From Ectocarpus siliculosus (lineage: Eukaryota > Sar > Phaeophyceae > Ectocarpales > Ectocarpaceae): DNA of 43,739 nucleotides. This document shows positions 1 to 12,600 of this stretch, one piece after another (position 1 is the first letter of the stretch; the number at the start of each line of letters is the position of its first letter). A program made the translations under genes and the position numbers. Location of the stretch: NCBI GenBank assembly GCA_000310025.1, contig FN648381.1, positions 204,661-248,399 on the forward strand, in the 5' to 3' direction. Below the pieces are notes generated by a model. The model was given only the letters and a program-made list of their open reading frames with translations, was not told the DNA's origin and searched no databases.

Positions 1-2600
1 AGTGAATTCCCCCGCCCCCCTCCTTCGTTCCCACGTCTCTGGGATCCCCACTAATCCAAACCCCGAGGGGGGGGCTTTTTTTACAACGTCGTTGCCAAGG
101 GACGAAAACCCAACCCCGATGGCAAACACCGGGCGGGGAGAGGGGAGGGGGGGGGGGTTCGGTGGTGTTGGGAAAGTAGAGAGGTCTATTTCTGCAGTCT
201 CTGCGTTGTTTTTGGTGGACACGGCTGTCGCAGCTGGCTCCGTCTCAGGCAGTGACGTTTTTTCTTGACTAGGGTTGGTTGTAGAATTTGGAACGGCCAG
301 GGTGGGGGGGGGTCTGTGTTTCGTGTCGGGACAGACGGTCGTTTCTACCTGTACGTTTGGACAACACTGCTGCCGCTACGTGTAGCTGCTGCCTCCGGCT
401 GAGTTGTGCTTCCTCACAACAAACGAAGGTAGTTTATTGCAGGGATTGTGGGTCGTCTCCATGATCGACGTCGCTGACGGTCATGGGCCAGGCCATGTTG
501 TTGTTGTGGGGAGACATTCAATACACAGACCGAAGTTCGAAAGGGTATGTATGTATTGTTTAAACTTGAAGTACTTTTTATGGTTCTCGCTTACGTGTAC
601 TCGTGCAACTTGGGATGTTGACGACCCTGGGTCGAGATGATAAGCCGCGGGCGGAGATGACTTTAACCTCTTTAGGGCTGGAACGCCTTTTGGTGACACT
701 TTTTGTCCCCATCTTCTTCGCCTGCTTTACCTCGCGAAGAATGGCATGATTGTCTCCTCCTTTGCACTACTCGACCAGGGGGGTGCCAGGGTACACAGGG
801 ATGACTCTAGTCTAGTATGGATGCTTTGTAGAGTGGAGAAGTATGAGGGTAACGAACAGGTCGAATCACGGGGCGATTACGCCGCGGGTTCAACTGCGAA
901 GTTGCGCCGCGTCTGTCTATCCTTGGGTGGAAAGCGCCACTAGAAGCAAGCGCGGAAGACGTACATAGCCCACCGTTGATAGAAGGCACCGAGCAACCTA
1001 GGGCTTGAGTCAAAAGGTCTCGCTTTCCCTCTAGAGAAATATCTTGAAAACCTCCTTTCCGTGCCCCGTTTACCACGCTCCCGCCAGTTGCTGCCTATCA
1101 AGTGTCCCCTCGTATCGAGGGGACAATTGAACGGCTCAAGTGGGAAGGCAGCTTTGCACTTGCACCCAGGGATGGAACGGTCTGCACCATCCAATCAGCA
1201 GGCGTGGTTCGCTCTTTTTCTTACATTTCAGAAATTTCGCAAGAACGCCAATTCTTCTGTGCGTGGTAAGGAGGTTAAGCTAGAGCTGGCAACATGCGTA
1301 TGATGCATGGGCTTGGATGTCGTTGTTTCAGGAGTTTGCTCGGGAATGTACCAAACGGTAAAATTGTAGTGATTCGAATACAGGGGGCGAAAAAATAAAT
1401 GAAACTTTATTGCTTTTCTTTCGAATTGCCTTGATTAATATTTTCTGTGACCTCCGGAGGGAGACTTCCCCCGTACCACACGTCCCGCACGGCACAAAGC
1501 CTCCGCGGTATCCTAACGTGTCTCTGCTACTAAACACAAATCTCCCTCCGAATACCACCAGACGGGACGAAACTGTTGTACAGTAGCAGTCTCGGACGAT
1601 TGAGCCTCCCAATGGTACGCTACCATTCAGAAAACACCCAATTCGAAGTCGTGCGATAACTGCTTCGGGAGACAATAGTACAACCCGTCGGGTGGTCCGA
1701 TGTGGTACAATACGCTTGTATTATCAGTACAGAACTGGTACGATACACACCCTGTGTGAAATTTGACCGCGAAACGGAATGGCACAGCTCGGACGTTGGG
1801 CTTCGTGCAGTACCGATTGGCGATGACCAACTGTGGGGCACTACTGTAGGAAGCGCTGAGTGTCGTTTGTCTTGCCCTTCTTGCCATAGGCCCGCGCATG
1901 TTGGTTTTCATGGACTTGCTTGATTCCCTCTTGTATCTTTGAGGCATTCGCGAAATGATCCGCCTGGTGCCTGGAATGTCTCACTACACGGAGAAACATG
2001 ACGAAAAACACGAGAAAAAAAGAAAAGGAAGAAGAAAACGACGGGAATACGCTATCGTGCATCCGGCCCGCCAAATTTCGTGGGCATTCGGACATGTGTC
2101 ATATAGCCTGGACGGGTCGCCATGGGATCAGGCGACGTGTGCCTGGCATGGTATCTTTTTTTTCTTTTTTCTTTGTTCTGGTGTGGGAATTCGTGGTGCC
2201 ACATCGAATTCCTTGGGGCGGTTCAGCTTACGGCGCGGCTCATGATAAACAAACAATGGGACCGTACAGCACATGGCTTCATAACGGGAAATAATACGAT
2301 GGCTTGACCGCGATCGTCTGTGTTGGTATTACTGAGCGCTCACTTGCTTAGCGCGCATGTAGTCCGAACTCGACGCGACGCTTTCACAGCTATGCGTCGT
2401 TCGAGACATGACAAAGTTCCGTGAGGACATTCCCGGGTATCATGCATCTACGGTAGATCGACTCCAAACATGCGACCGCAACGATTTTAGGTGGCGAATA
2501 CCGCTACACCAAAATCATCTTCACGATCATCCATACCTGACGGAGTGCATTTTTTTTTTTTTTTTGTCACGTAAGCAATTAAGCGGACGTGCATGTGCTC
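1..2600. other. No gene recognised; G-rich and A/T-rich low-complexity patches
   Basis: I see no convincing coding exon here. Bases about 60-175 and 300-315 hold several runs of seven or more G. A purine-rich stretch lies near 1985-2045, and a run of about 18 T near 2550. Short open frames occur on both strands but have no recognisable domain. Confidence 0.5.
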
Positions 2601-2624
2601 ACGCACCACGAACAATAAACATGC

Positions 2625-2800
2625 GTGTCGGGAAATGTTGCGTCGTTGAATGTAGCCGTTCTGAGACAGATCATGCCGGGAGAGAATGTTGTACCAGTGG
2701 AGGCGTTGATTCCCCCCAACCTAGCCCCTGATAACGTGGTATTCGACAATCGAGATATAAAAGCGGAGTTCGGAGTCAAGTTAGACTGGTGTGGCGAGGA
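2625..2800 (+). other. Possible coding fragment, unrecognised
   Basis: One plus-strand frame reads as ordinary protein for about 55 residues, including VVFDNRDIKAEFGV and a proline-rich stretch around IPPNLAPDN. It then degrades into low-quality sequence. There is no clear splice acceptor before it and no family I recognise. It could be an old transposon exon or chance. The following 3069-3578 frame looks random. Confidence 0.2.
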
Positions 2801-3631
2801 ACTGTCTTCGAACCTATGTGCGGAAACACCAGCACGAGCCGATGCACGAGGCGCGACCCACGTCTGTCGCCCAACAAAAGGAACGTACAGTCGGCATGGA
2901 TACCAAAGTCGGGCCCAGGGTGCGTTTCCCCCTCAACACAGGGTGTCGTGTGGGAAAGGTAAAACAAAACTTCTCTGGGTTTCTTCCGGACGGCGTACTC
3001 CACTTCAGCAGGTGATAGCTGGAAGCAAACGACGTGGGGCCCTGCGATGATAAACAGCAGTTTAGGACGTGGACTATCGGAACCCTGTATACAGGTTCAT
3101 GGTCGTCAGGTTTTTTATTACGAAACTAGGGCTCTGTAGCACGTGCCGCTTAGTTTCGTGCGACAATCCGGAAGCAATATCGGTTACTATTCCATGTGAT
3201 TTCAGCAACTTCATTCACATTCTGCACAGCGTCCGCCCGGAAGACGAGCAGCGCGTGTGTGACGTATTTTTGCTGCTGTCATCGATACGGACGCAACCGT
3301 TTTGCATGAGCGTAGTGAGGAACACTTCGGGAACAGACCAGAGATTGCGTACACGCAACCTCTGGAAAGCCCCCCCGCGGGAATTGATGGAGAAGGACAG
3401 GGGTATTTGTGTAGAGAGTCCAGAAGCATCTGTTCGCGCAGGAGTACATAAAATTTCAGATCAATTCATGCGGTCGATGTTGTGGTCCCCTCCCCCCCCC
3501 CCACAGCATAAGAGCAACAGAAAATATAAAATGGACGAGATTGCCTGGTACCGATGCAGCGGGTATGCATATGGGTAGCGATGCAGAAAGGGTCTGTAGA
3601 GTGCCAGGGTATCGTACAAGCGACTATTCTC

Positions 3632-4590
3632 GTACTCCTGATCGACGAACCTGCTGAGTTTGTGGCGCTGACCGAAGCCAGTCACAAGGGTTAGGGTTAA
3701 GGTAAGGGTCGTTTTTACACTCCGGGTCCGACTAACCTACCGAGCGTTCTACAATGGCCGAAGCCAGCCATGAGCTCAGTAACCGGGCACCGTTCGAGCT
3801 ACTTATTGCACTCCGGATTCGACTAATCTACTAAGAGTGCGACGATGGCATTAGCCAGCCACACGCTCAGTAACAGGGCACCGTAGAAAGTGGCTATCAT
3901 TAACTACGCTCCGGATCCGACTAACCTACTGAGAGTTTGGCAGCGGCCAAAGCCAGCCTCACAATCAGTAGCAGGACACCGTCCAATCGACTATCATTAA
4001 GGTATTTGCGCTCCGGATCTGACTAATCTACCGAGAGTGTGACGGTGGCCAAAGCCAGCTTCACATTCAGTAACAGGGCACCGCACAAGCGACTAATACT
4101 TCGAGCGTGATTTTTATTTTTTTGAGTATTACTTTATATATTTAATTATATATTTGTTGACTTATGTATTTATTTATTTATTTTGCGCTCCGGATCCGAC
4201 AAAACTGCTGAAAGTGCGGCGGTGGCCGAAGCCAGCCACACACTCAGTAACAGGGCACCGTACAAGTGACTTTCATAAGTTCGTACTCCGGATCCGACCA
4301 ACCTACTGAGAGTGCGACGGTGGCCGAAGCCAGACTCAAATTCGGTTGCAGGGCGCCGTACAGGCGACTTATTCAAGTATGCTATTTGTGTACTTGTGCA
4401 CTCCGGATCCGACTGACCTACTGAGAGTACGGCGGTGGCCGAAGCCAGCCACACACTCAGTAACAGAGCACCGCACAAGTGACTATTGTTTGTATTTGCA
4501 CTCCGGATCCGACCAACCTACTGAGAGTGCGGCGGTGGCCGAAGCCAGCCACACACTCGGTAACAGGGCACCGTACAAGCGACTCATTTT
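3632..4590. repeat. Minisatellite, 8-9 units with an ~83-bp core
   Basis: Units begin CTCCGGATCCGACTAACC at 3720, 3811, 3909, 4011, 4188, 4286, 4401 and 4501, with a degenerate unit near 3632. Each has a conserved core of about 83 bp (CTCCGGATCC, then GGCCGAAGCCAGCC, then GGGCACCGTACAAGCGACT). A linker of variable length separates it from the next unit. The longest linker, 4108-4187, is strongly A/T-rich. The first unit is interrupted at 3688-3708 by a degenerate telomere-like GGGTTAGGGTTAAGG stretch. The last two or three units are the most alike, suggesting recent turnover at that end. Confidence 0.9.
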
Positions 4591-5699
4591 GCCAAGGATG
4601 CTGCAGAACGCCCCACACGCAGCGAACGTATACATCGTTTTTTATCGAGCGCACACATTCACGTATTAGTATGTGTCATGTATATACATCTGTGCGTACG
4701 TTTTTCGGGCACACGATTGCTGTCTCGAAGCGTTCTATGACATTTATTTCTTGGTGTGCATGAATGTGTGTACACGATTTTCGTTGAACAATCGGCCCAG
4801 GGGGCGTGTTAGCTTGTGTCATGTACCGTATAACATGTGTGCCTGCTGTCTCGAAACAGTCTCTCCGAACCGACGTTGCCACGCGGGCGTTCTATCACAT
4901 TCAGCGTGTTCGGTTGAGGAGCGGTCTGAGGGTAGAGTACGCATAACCACGGACGACTACAGTACACGCACTCCCGTACAAAGGGGCCTCTCGGGCGAAG
5001 GTGCTTGTTGTGTGATCTCATGTGGCGGCGTCGTATGGATATATATCCGAAATTATTAATTTTTTTTTCTTTCTTAATATGACACAACGAATCCATCTCG
5101 GTACCTCGGAGTTGCACCGCTCACACGGTGGCAGTACTGCTGTCATAGGATGAGTGATTCTCCCAACCCATGATGGGATTTGATACGAAAGCACATACAA
5201 CACGGGGTGTTGGGTTCCAGAGTAGTAGCAGTCCCCTACGCGGCAGTGCGCTCCGGCCAAGCATGCTTCATCATCATCCCGCCCTCGTCCCTCAGCCCAG
5301 TGAGAGAAAAGCGACGACATGATTGCTAGCTATCGTCCAAATTTCGATGTAGCTAGCTGCTGCCCTTCTGCCGCGTGACCCAAAGCGGGCTGAATGGTAC
5401 ATATGGCAGCTTTCTCACAACGTGGCCCTTGGGTCCAGTGGACAAGCGTCTATCAAACTCTTGCCGCAGGAGCAGCGAGGCAGCAGAATGAGAACTCCGT
5501 GAGACCTTTCTCTTTTTGGGACCCCAGAAAACCGAACCAAGACATCCGAACCAACGCGCCTCCAGGGCGGCACAACAAGAATCCAAATACACACGTAGAT
5601 CTGGGAGATGTTCCGAATTCTTCCGTGCACAATAAACTACAGTTTATTCGGTCTTCGACAACAAACTTTCATATGAAAAAAAAAATCGCATTACAGGGG
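4591..5699. other. No gene recognised
   Basis: Several open frames of 60-100 codons overlap on both strands, but none shows a domain, a plausible exon structure or homology I recognise. Confidence 0.4.
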
Positions 5700-6180
5700 A
5701 ATTGAACCTCTATGAGAGGGTACTCATTACAATACGCGACCTGCCCCATACCGGCTTGTGCACAACGCGCCAACCTGCAAGAGAGGGTACACCTTGCACT
5801 ATTACCGGCAACCTGCCCCCCAACCGGCTTGTGCGAAGCGCGGCAACCTGCAAAAAAGGGTACACCTTATCATACCATAGGCAACCTCCCCCCTAACCGA
5901 CTTGTGCATGGCGCGCCAACCTCCAAGAAAGGGTACACCTTGCGCTGCCATCGGCAGCCTGCCCGCTGTTCAGCTTGTAAGCAGTGCACCAACCACAAGA
6001 AATGGTACACCTGGCGCCGCCATCGACAGCTTGGCCCCAATCCGGCTTGTTAGCAGCGCACCAACCACCAAGAAAGGGTACACCTTGCACTACCATCGGC
6101 AATCTGCCCCCTATCCGGCTTGCAAAGAACGCGCAACCTCCAAGAAATGTATACCTTGCACAACCTGGCCACCGTTGCAT
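5700..6180. repeat. Tandem array, ~72.6-bp period, about six units
   Basis: Unit starts (GGCAACCTGCCCCC, or close variants) are at 5807, 5880, 5953, 6025 and 6098. A degenerate first unit begins near 5736, and decay sets in after about 6170. Each unit contains a CCGGCTTGTGC block, a GCGCCAACCTGCAAGAAAGG block and GGTACACCTTGCACTACC. Spacing is 72-73 bp. All three frames are partly open, so the apparent ORFs are by-products of the period. It lies about 0.5 kb beyond the 3' end of the sulfotransferase gene. Confidence 0.9.
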
Positions 6181-6676
6181 TGCAAGGAGTACCCCAAGGG
6201 AGCAGGTTGCAACTCGTGCCAAAATCAATCTCGATTCAGGTTGGCAAAAGTGCCATTACAACGCGGTCTGTTGGCCACCCGTGTAGCGACTTGACACACA
6301 GGGAAAAAAGTTTTTGCAAAAAGGCAGAAACACATATTTCCCACAATCTCTGTGCCCCTCTGCTTTCCATGTCCCCTCCGGTCGCCGTAGGCGTGTTTAG
6401 GTACTCATCCCAGGCCGCGTCATCGCTGATACTGCTCCTGCTGCCATGCTCGCATTACATTCTCCGCGCACGTTTTGCAGCAATTGCTTCTGAAGTGCTT
6501 CTTCCCCTCCGCGGGTAGCTCGCGCGATGGGCGCACTGACCCCAAATCAATGGGGTGAGAGGCAGTGCACCCTTTTCCATTGACTGTGAAGGAAATATAT
6601 TGAGTTGTATTTTCCTCCTCAGAAGAAGCAATATTCGGTAAATGGTACCATCACAAGCAAAATATTCTAATACACG

Positions 6677-9600
6677 TCAAGCAGGGGGCACCTGGAATCG
6701 TGCTAGAAGCACTGCGGGCAACCATGTTCGAAGTATGGAGTCCATTTCTTCGCGAATCCCCGGTGAAACTTCATCCGTCCAGGTCCTCTCTTCAGAGACC
6801 ACTGCTCCACCATCGTGTCTGTTGAAGGTGCTTGACCAAGATTCGTTCCCCAGTGCTTCTACCATGCGTTCGATCCACTTTACCGGCAGGTTTAGGCCAG
6901 CATGCAACACCCAACGGTAGTGCCAGTCACGGGGATCTTCGCGGGCATCTTCGTACCAAAAGACTTCCGTTGTGTTAGACATCAAGCCCTCGAACAGGAT
7001 GTGACGCAGAGTTGTCCAGTGACACAGTTGCGGAAGGATAATCAAAACGGTCTCGTCCAAAGTGTGGTTGTGTGCCGGGTGCCACGTGTACTTCGGCACA
7101 CGTTTGGCGTGGAAGTAGGAGCTGACCGCCACAGCACGGGGATCCCTCATTGCTGCAAATTGAAGACGATCATCTACGAAACGTTCGGACAGAATGCATA
7201 ATTGGCGTTCGGGCACAATGATGATGTGGGAGGTTAGCGTTGGTTCGATGAGTTTGATATCCGTGACCTAGACAATATCATGCTTACACCCCTTTTCATG
7301 GGAGCAGTATGTTGCAAAAAATACTGAGTGCTTCAACTTTTGGTCGGGAACGTCTGCCAATGGAGCTTTAGGTGCACGGTCTTTATGGGACTGGTGGAAG
7401 GAGGAGGCGTGATATTTCCTTTCTTTGCAACGGCGAGAAGCAGGCTAATCCCCTCATACCACACCGCGAAGAAACCGGCCAGAGCGTTCGGAAGAGGGTG
7501 TGATAGTTTCAACCATCTTCTCGATATAACCTGTACCAGGAATGAGCTGGGTAGAGCTGCCTCCCGCGGAGTGGAATTCCTGTTGGTCTTGCCTCTTCCT
7601 TCGACACTATATCACTGGAAACCCAAACCATGAGCACCCAATACCGGCGAACTTGAACCAACCGCTCTTTGACGTGGGTATCTCAGGGTGAGCCAAAATA
7701 CTTCCCAACGCGCAAAATAAACCACCGCACGAAACCGTCGGCATTAAGGATGGAACAAGGAGCTACCTCCGGCCAAGTGACCATGCTCTTGCTGTTGCTT
7801 CCTCCCTCGGAACATTTTCGCTGAAAAACTAAACCCGTGGCGGTCAAAACACCGAACTTGAACTTACCCCACGAAACTGATGACGGTCGTGCGGGGGGCT
7901 TGCACATTTTTGTACTTTTCCATGGAAAGCTTCATGGAAGACCATGGATCTCCGTGGAACTCCATGAAAAAATCAATGGCCTTCCATGGAAACTTGCACG
8001 ACATTCCGTGACAAGTTCCATGGATGCCCATGACATTCTTGTCATGAAACGTTCATGAACTATTTCAGTGTGATAGCAACTCGACGAGTATCGTCGCGTT
8101 GCCTGTCTGAAGCTTTCCAGTCTTTTGCGGTTAATAAAGTCGAGGGCTCACACCGCGACACGCTCGTCCACCGAGCACGACAAAGAGTTCTAACACAGAG
8201 TAGATGACATAAGATATCACACCCCCTGAACATTTTTCAATTTTCAAAGCTCGATTTCTCCACAGCTGATATCGTGGTCGGGCGGCGTTGGCACCGATAG
8301 CTTTCCGAAACAAACCTATCGTTTGACGTCCTCGTCGTCGTGGATTAACATTATTAGCTGTGAACATTGATGATGCGATATATTATGTCACCTACTACTG
8401 CCGGTACATGCCATGCATAAGAACAACGAGCACCCTCCATACTCCCGTAAGTAAGATATTGTAGTACAGTAGTTGAATTGAAACCTCTCATTACCCATCC
8501 ATGAAGAAGTCGTTTTAGACACAAATACTTAGCCCTTATGTGACTACAGGCCGATTCAGCTCCGTTCTCAGCTCCGATCACTTTGCGTGCCGAAAGATCG
8601 CCGTTGTCTCTCGGCTAAGAGCAAAAAACATATATCGAGACCAGTAGGGAGACACAGGCAGCCCACACCAAAAGCACGTTTATCAGCAGTGCGCACAGGA
8701 CTCACATAGTTCAATACTATTCACCCATTCTTAATCTCTTCGACGTGGGGCAGATATACATCCTTTCCAGATCCAATCTACTGCCTACCGGTACTCTGTA
8801 AGATTCAAACGCAAAATACCACCGGAGGGTACGTACAGCACTGAACATGTGATCAACCCGATGCCGCATCCGCGGGGGAGGGCAGAGAAAGCGCACACCG
8901 GAGCCGATGCTAACGTACTGCCTCACTGCTTGATGTTGTTATGATTGGGGTGCGTGTGGTTCCCAGTATTGGGAGTAAAGGGTGGTTCGTCTGCTGTGTG
9001 CAAAATTTCGCTCAAAGGCAAGGGTTTTCGGGACTACAGCTCCGATCACATCACGATTTTGATGCATTTTGTCCGATAGTGGCTGATGGTCTCGATTCTC
9101 TGATGAGCGAGCCGTTTTTTTCGTCGATCTGGCGCTAGCATATGCGCTTGCCGCATGTTCTGTCCAAGGATGAGGTGGAGAAGATGTGCCAACAGGTATT
9201 GCTTGCACAGGTACATCTTCTGTGCGGATGGTTGCTGTCGGAGACAGGCATGCACACCTGCTCACAAACTACTGCTGCTGTACAGTCTAATTCTCTCCGC
9301 AGAGCTGCTACTACTACAGGAGTATAGTACTGCTGTACTCCTGTTCGTCACCCTTACATATACCGCGTCCCCATCCCTGTGAGCCCCACACATGGACCCA
9401 CTGCTGCACCATCCTTGCCGCCGTGATTTATGGATGTACACGCATGCTTGGAAGATCTTTGACCGCAGAGAGCCAATGTGCGGAAATCAAATTAACCCAT
9501 TCACGTAAGGGTAAAAAAAAAGTGCTGCAAAAACTATCCATGGACGAACCCAGCAGTGCCGTTGTTGTTGTCTTCACAATAAATTACAAAAAACCGTTCG

Positions 9601-12600
9601 TTCTGTTCGCTCTACCCAGTACCTTCTTGTACCTTCTTCGTCTGTTCGTACTAGTATGTTTGATTGATAGTCTGATACTTGAAGCGGTCGATTCCCGCCG
9701 TGGTCACAGGCATACTTACTGAAAAACAATTTACGAAAATAAAATGGACCCGAAAAAGGGTCCGCAAGTCAACGACAGATTAGTCGTTCCGACGACCTTT
9801 GTTTTTTTCTGGCTTTCTTACTTTCTTCGTGTTTTCCTTTCTTGGGTTTCGACCTTGTTCCGGTCGTCCTCAGCCTTCTTAGCCCCGTCAGTTTCGTCAG
9901 GTGTCTTCCGGGTGTTTAGATGTCAAACGATGGTCTTGCGACCCATCGACCCACTGGAAGTTTTCCATGCACCGCAACAAACGGCAGGGGCAGCACCCAC
10001 TACCTCACATGCAGTAGCCGAATACATGCATGGCCTGGTTCGTAGTACAAGTTTAGCCTCTTTCTCCGGCAAGAACAATAACGCCCGGGCGAACTTGAAC
10101 TTGTAGTCACCAGAAATATCGTCGTGATGACGTCATCCATTCTGTTTGCCGTGGGAGATGCGCATCGTTACGCGAGGAAGGCGTTTACTCTTCGCATAGA
10201 ATATGCTGCCGTAGACCCTATATCCCTCAAGCTCAACCACAGCTACAGCCGATACATGGTAGCACCATATATATCCAGCTGTAGCAGAATCGAAAAAAAA
10301 CAAACTGTTTCTTGGTGGCGAAGCGGACCCTTTTTATTGTGACTGTCCAACTGCTGTTCGTGGATGACGACGACATGGCGACACAGACAGACAAAATCTA
10401 GGGTTTGACGTCGGTCTTATCCGCCGCAGGAAGTGGGAAGCTATACTCAACTTCGGGGAGGGGTCGTGATTTGCAATTCCCTACGGAACCGTACTTGAGG
10501 CGCCATGAGATTTGCACTGCCGTAGCCGAGTTAATTTGTCGGCAGGGAAACATAAAAACAAAATCTTCGGCGGACCGGACCCTCGTTTTTCAACTGGCCA
10601 ACTGTTGTTTGGATGGCGAGACAATTTCCGGTCTTCTTGTCCGTCACAGGAGGCCGAAGATGATGCTCAAACTCTGGGAGGGGTCATGGTTTGCGAGTCC
10701 CTACCGAACCATACTCGCTCGGGGCACCACGTCATGGACATGACAAGAAAAACATCCCCTCAACGAAAACTGCTGAAATTCATGGATGGGTGGGTGAGTG
10801 GGGGGCCCCAAAACAATGAAACAGTCGCGGGGTCCGTGTTGTTCTGGGGCTCTACCGGCGAAAAACACCTTCGCCGCGCTGAACCGCTGGAAACTGTCAC
10901 ACAGCACTGCATTGCGGCGAACCGTAGGGCCCATGCGCATTGCTTGACGGAAAGAGGCGGCGTCCACTGCCTCACATGCAGCAGCCGGGTACACCGGTAG
11001 CCTCCTACTCAGCAAGACGCAAAACGATTGCCGTTGACATGTTATTGGGGACCCTAACGGCGAAAATGCAACACAGAGAGAGAGGTAGACTAAAGGAAGA
11101 GAGACTCGAGAAGACAAGGCATGAACTCTCGTCGAGAAGAAATTCACTCTCATCCCTCTCGCCCACCGCAGGCTTGAACACGTGTAACGAACGGCGACAT
11201 CCGATATGCGCTCAGCAAAAACAAACACGACAAAATAAAAATAGTCGTCGTTCTCGAACTGCTGTGGAGATATTGTAAGTTGGTGGAGACTTTCTTTATT
11301 TTCTGGTATGTATGAAGTGGCGACAAAGAAGAGCACGACCATTCTATCTGTCTGTGTAGACTAGAAGCACGACGGACGAACTATTATCTCAATGCGCTTG
11401 CCGTCGCGATAGATGCGCACCGCTACCGCTATACGAACGAGCAGACTGTTGTCAAACCTGACTACGATAACCGTACGACCATTGCAGCATATTCCGAGCA
11501 TAACAGCAGAAACCGCAGCAGCAGCCGCATGTATGTGCGTGTGCAACGGTCACTCAAGAACAAACGCAAAAAGAAAAAAATGCGGCGCGCAGAAACCGCA
11601 GCAGCAGCCGCATGTATGTGCGTGTGCAATGGTCACTCAAGAACAAACGCAAAAAGAAAAAATGCGGCGCGCAGCACGCAGCACGCAGCGCCCTCTTTCG
11701 CTGTTCAACCGGCCGTTTCCATGGCGAGACAGGCAAGGAACAGTCAAGGCCGACTCTTGACGGCCACAGGAGGCGGAAGCCGCTCAAACTCCTTCTAGGG
11801 GATTCTTCGCCCAGGGGCAGGGGTACACAGCCGTCTCCAGGGGGAAAACTCTCGGCGGGCTGTTCCTCGTCTTGCCAGACGATGTCTTGCAGGTCAAGGA
11901 GTTAGCGAGGGAGTTCCTACAGGAGGATTTCCAACCGCCCATTGATGCCATCAACGCTCTCGCCGACATGCGACAAAAAGCGCCGGCGACAGTTACGGTT
12001 GACGTGAGGGGTAGGGGAGTTGCGTACGCTACCCTCTGGGATGAAAGACAGACGTACAATGCCCCAGGCGAGTGGATGGGTGTGTGGCCTGGGGTACTGT
12101 ACAACGGTTCGGGTGCGGCAAGACGTATCGAGGGGGAGTATGCACTTGCCGAGCGTTCGAACGATTAATCCTCTTGTCCCATACAGCCAAGTGTCAACGA
12201 GCGAAGAGAGCCACACCAGTGAACAAAGCGATTTCCTCGAGAGGGGGAAACATAATTGCCTGCGCACGAACTCCCGTTGAGTACATGCACGTCGACTCGT
12301 ACTGGGACCGCACACTGCAACACGCCCGAAACACCGTTAAGTGCCTTCGAGCGAAGCGAGTCGACCCGCACTGGGACCACACGCTGCAACACGCCCGAAA
12401 TACCGTGAAGTGTCTTCGAGCGAAGCGAGTTACGATGACACACTCGCATTAACTCCACACCCACCCATTATATCAACAACACACCAAACCAGTCTGTGCA
12501 TTTTTGATGGGAAATGAAGCGAAAACGCCCCAATTTTCGGGCCTCCGGCGGCGCCTCCACCGGGGCCCCCTCGCCAGCCGGGGGGGGCCTACGTGGCTCG

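Noticed and set aside
5700-6180. CRISPR-like repeat-spacer array
   Set aside because: The whole 72-bp unit is conserved, with no unique spacers, and the context is eukaryotic.
7918-8058. Coding sequence in the CATGGA array
   Set aside because: The open frame arises from the repeated motif, and the same is true on the other strand.
8076-8102. Hammerhead or other self-cleaving ribozyme
   Set aside because: The conserved hairpin lacks the CUGANGA and GAAA core, and I see no other known ribozyme signature.
10701-11342. 213-codon frame within R copy 1 (and the similar 18382-18849 frame in copy 2)
   Set aside because: The frames are not conserved between R copies; stops and shifts differ, so they are by-products of the repeat.
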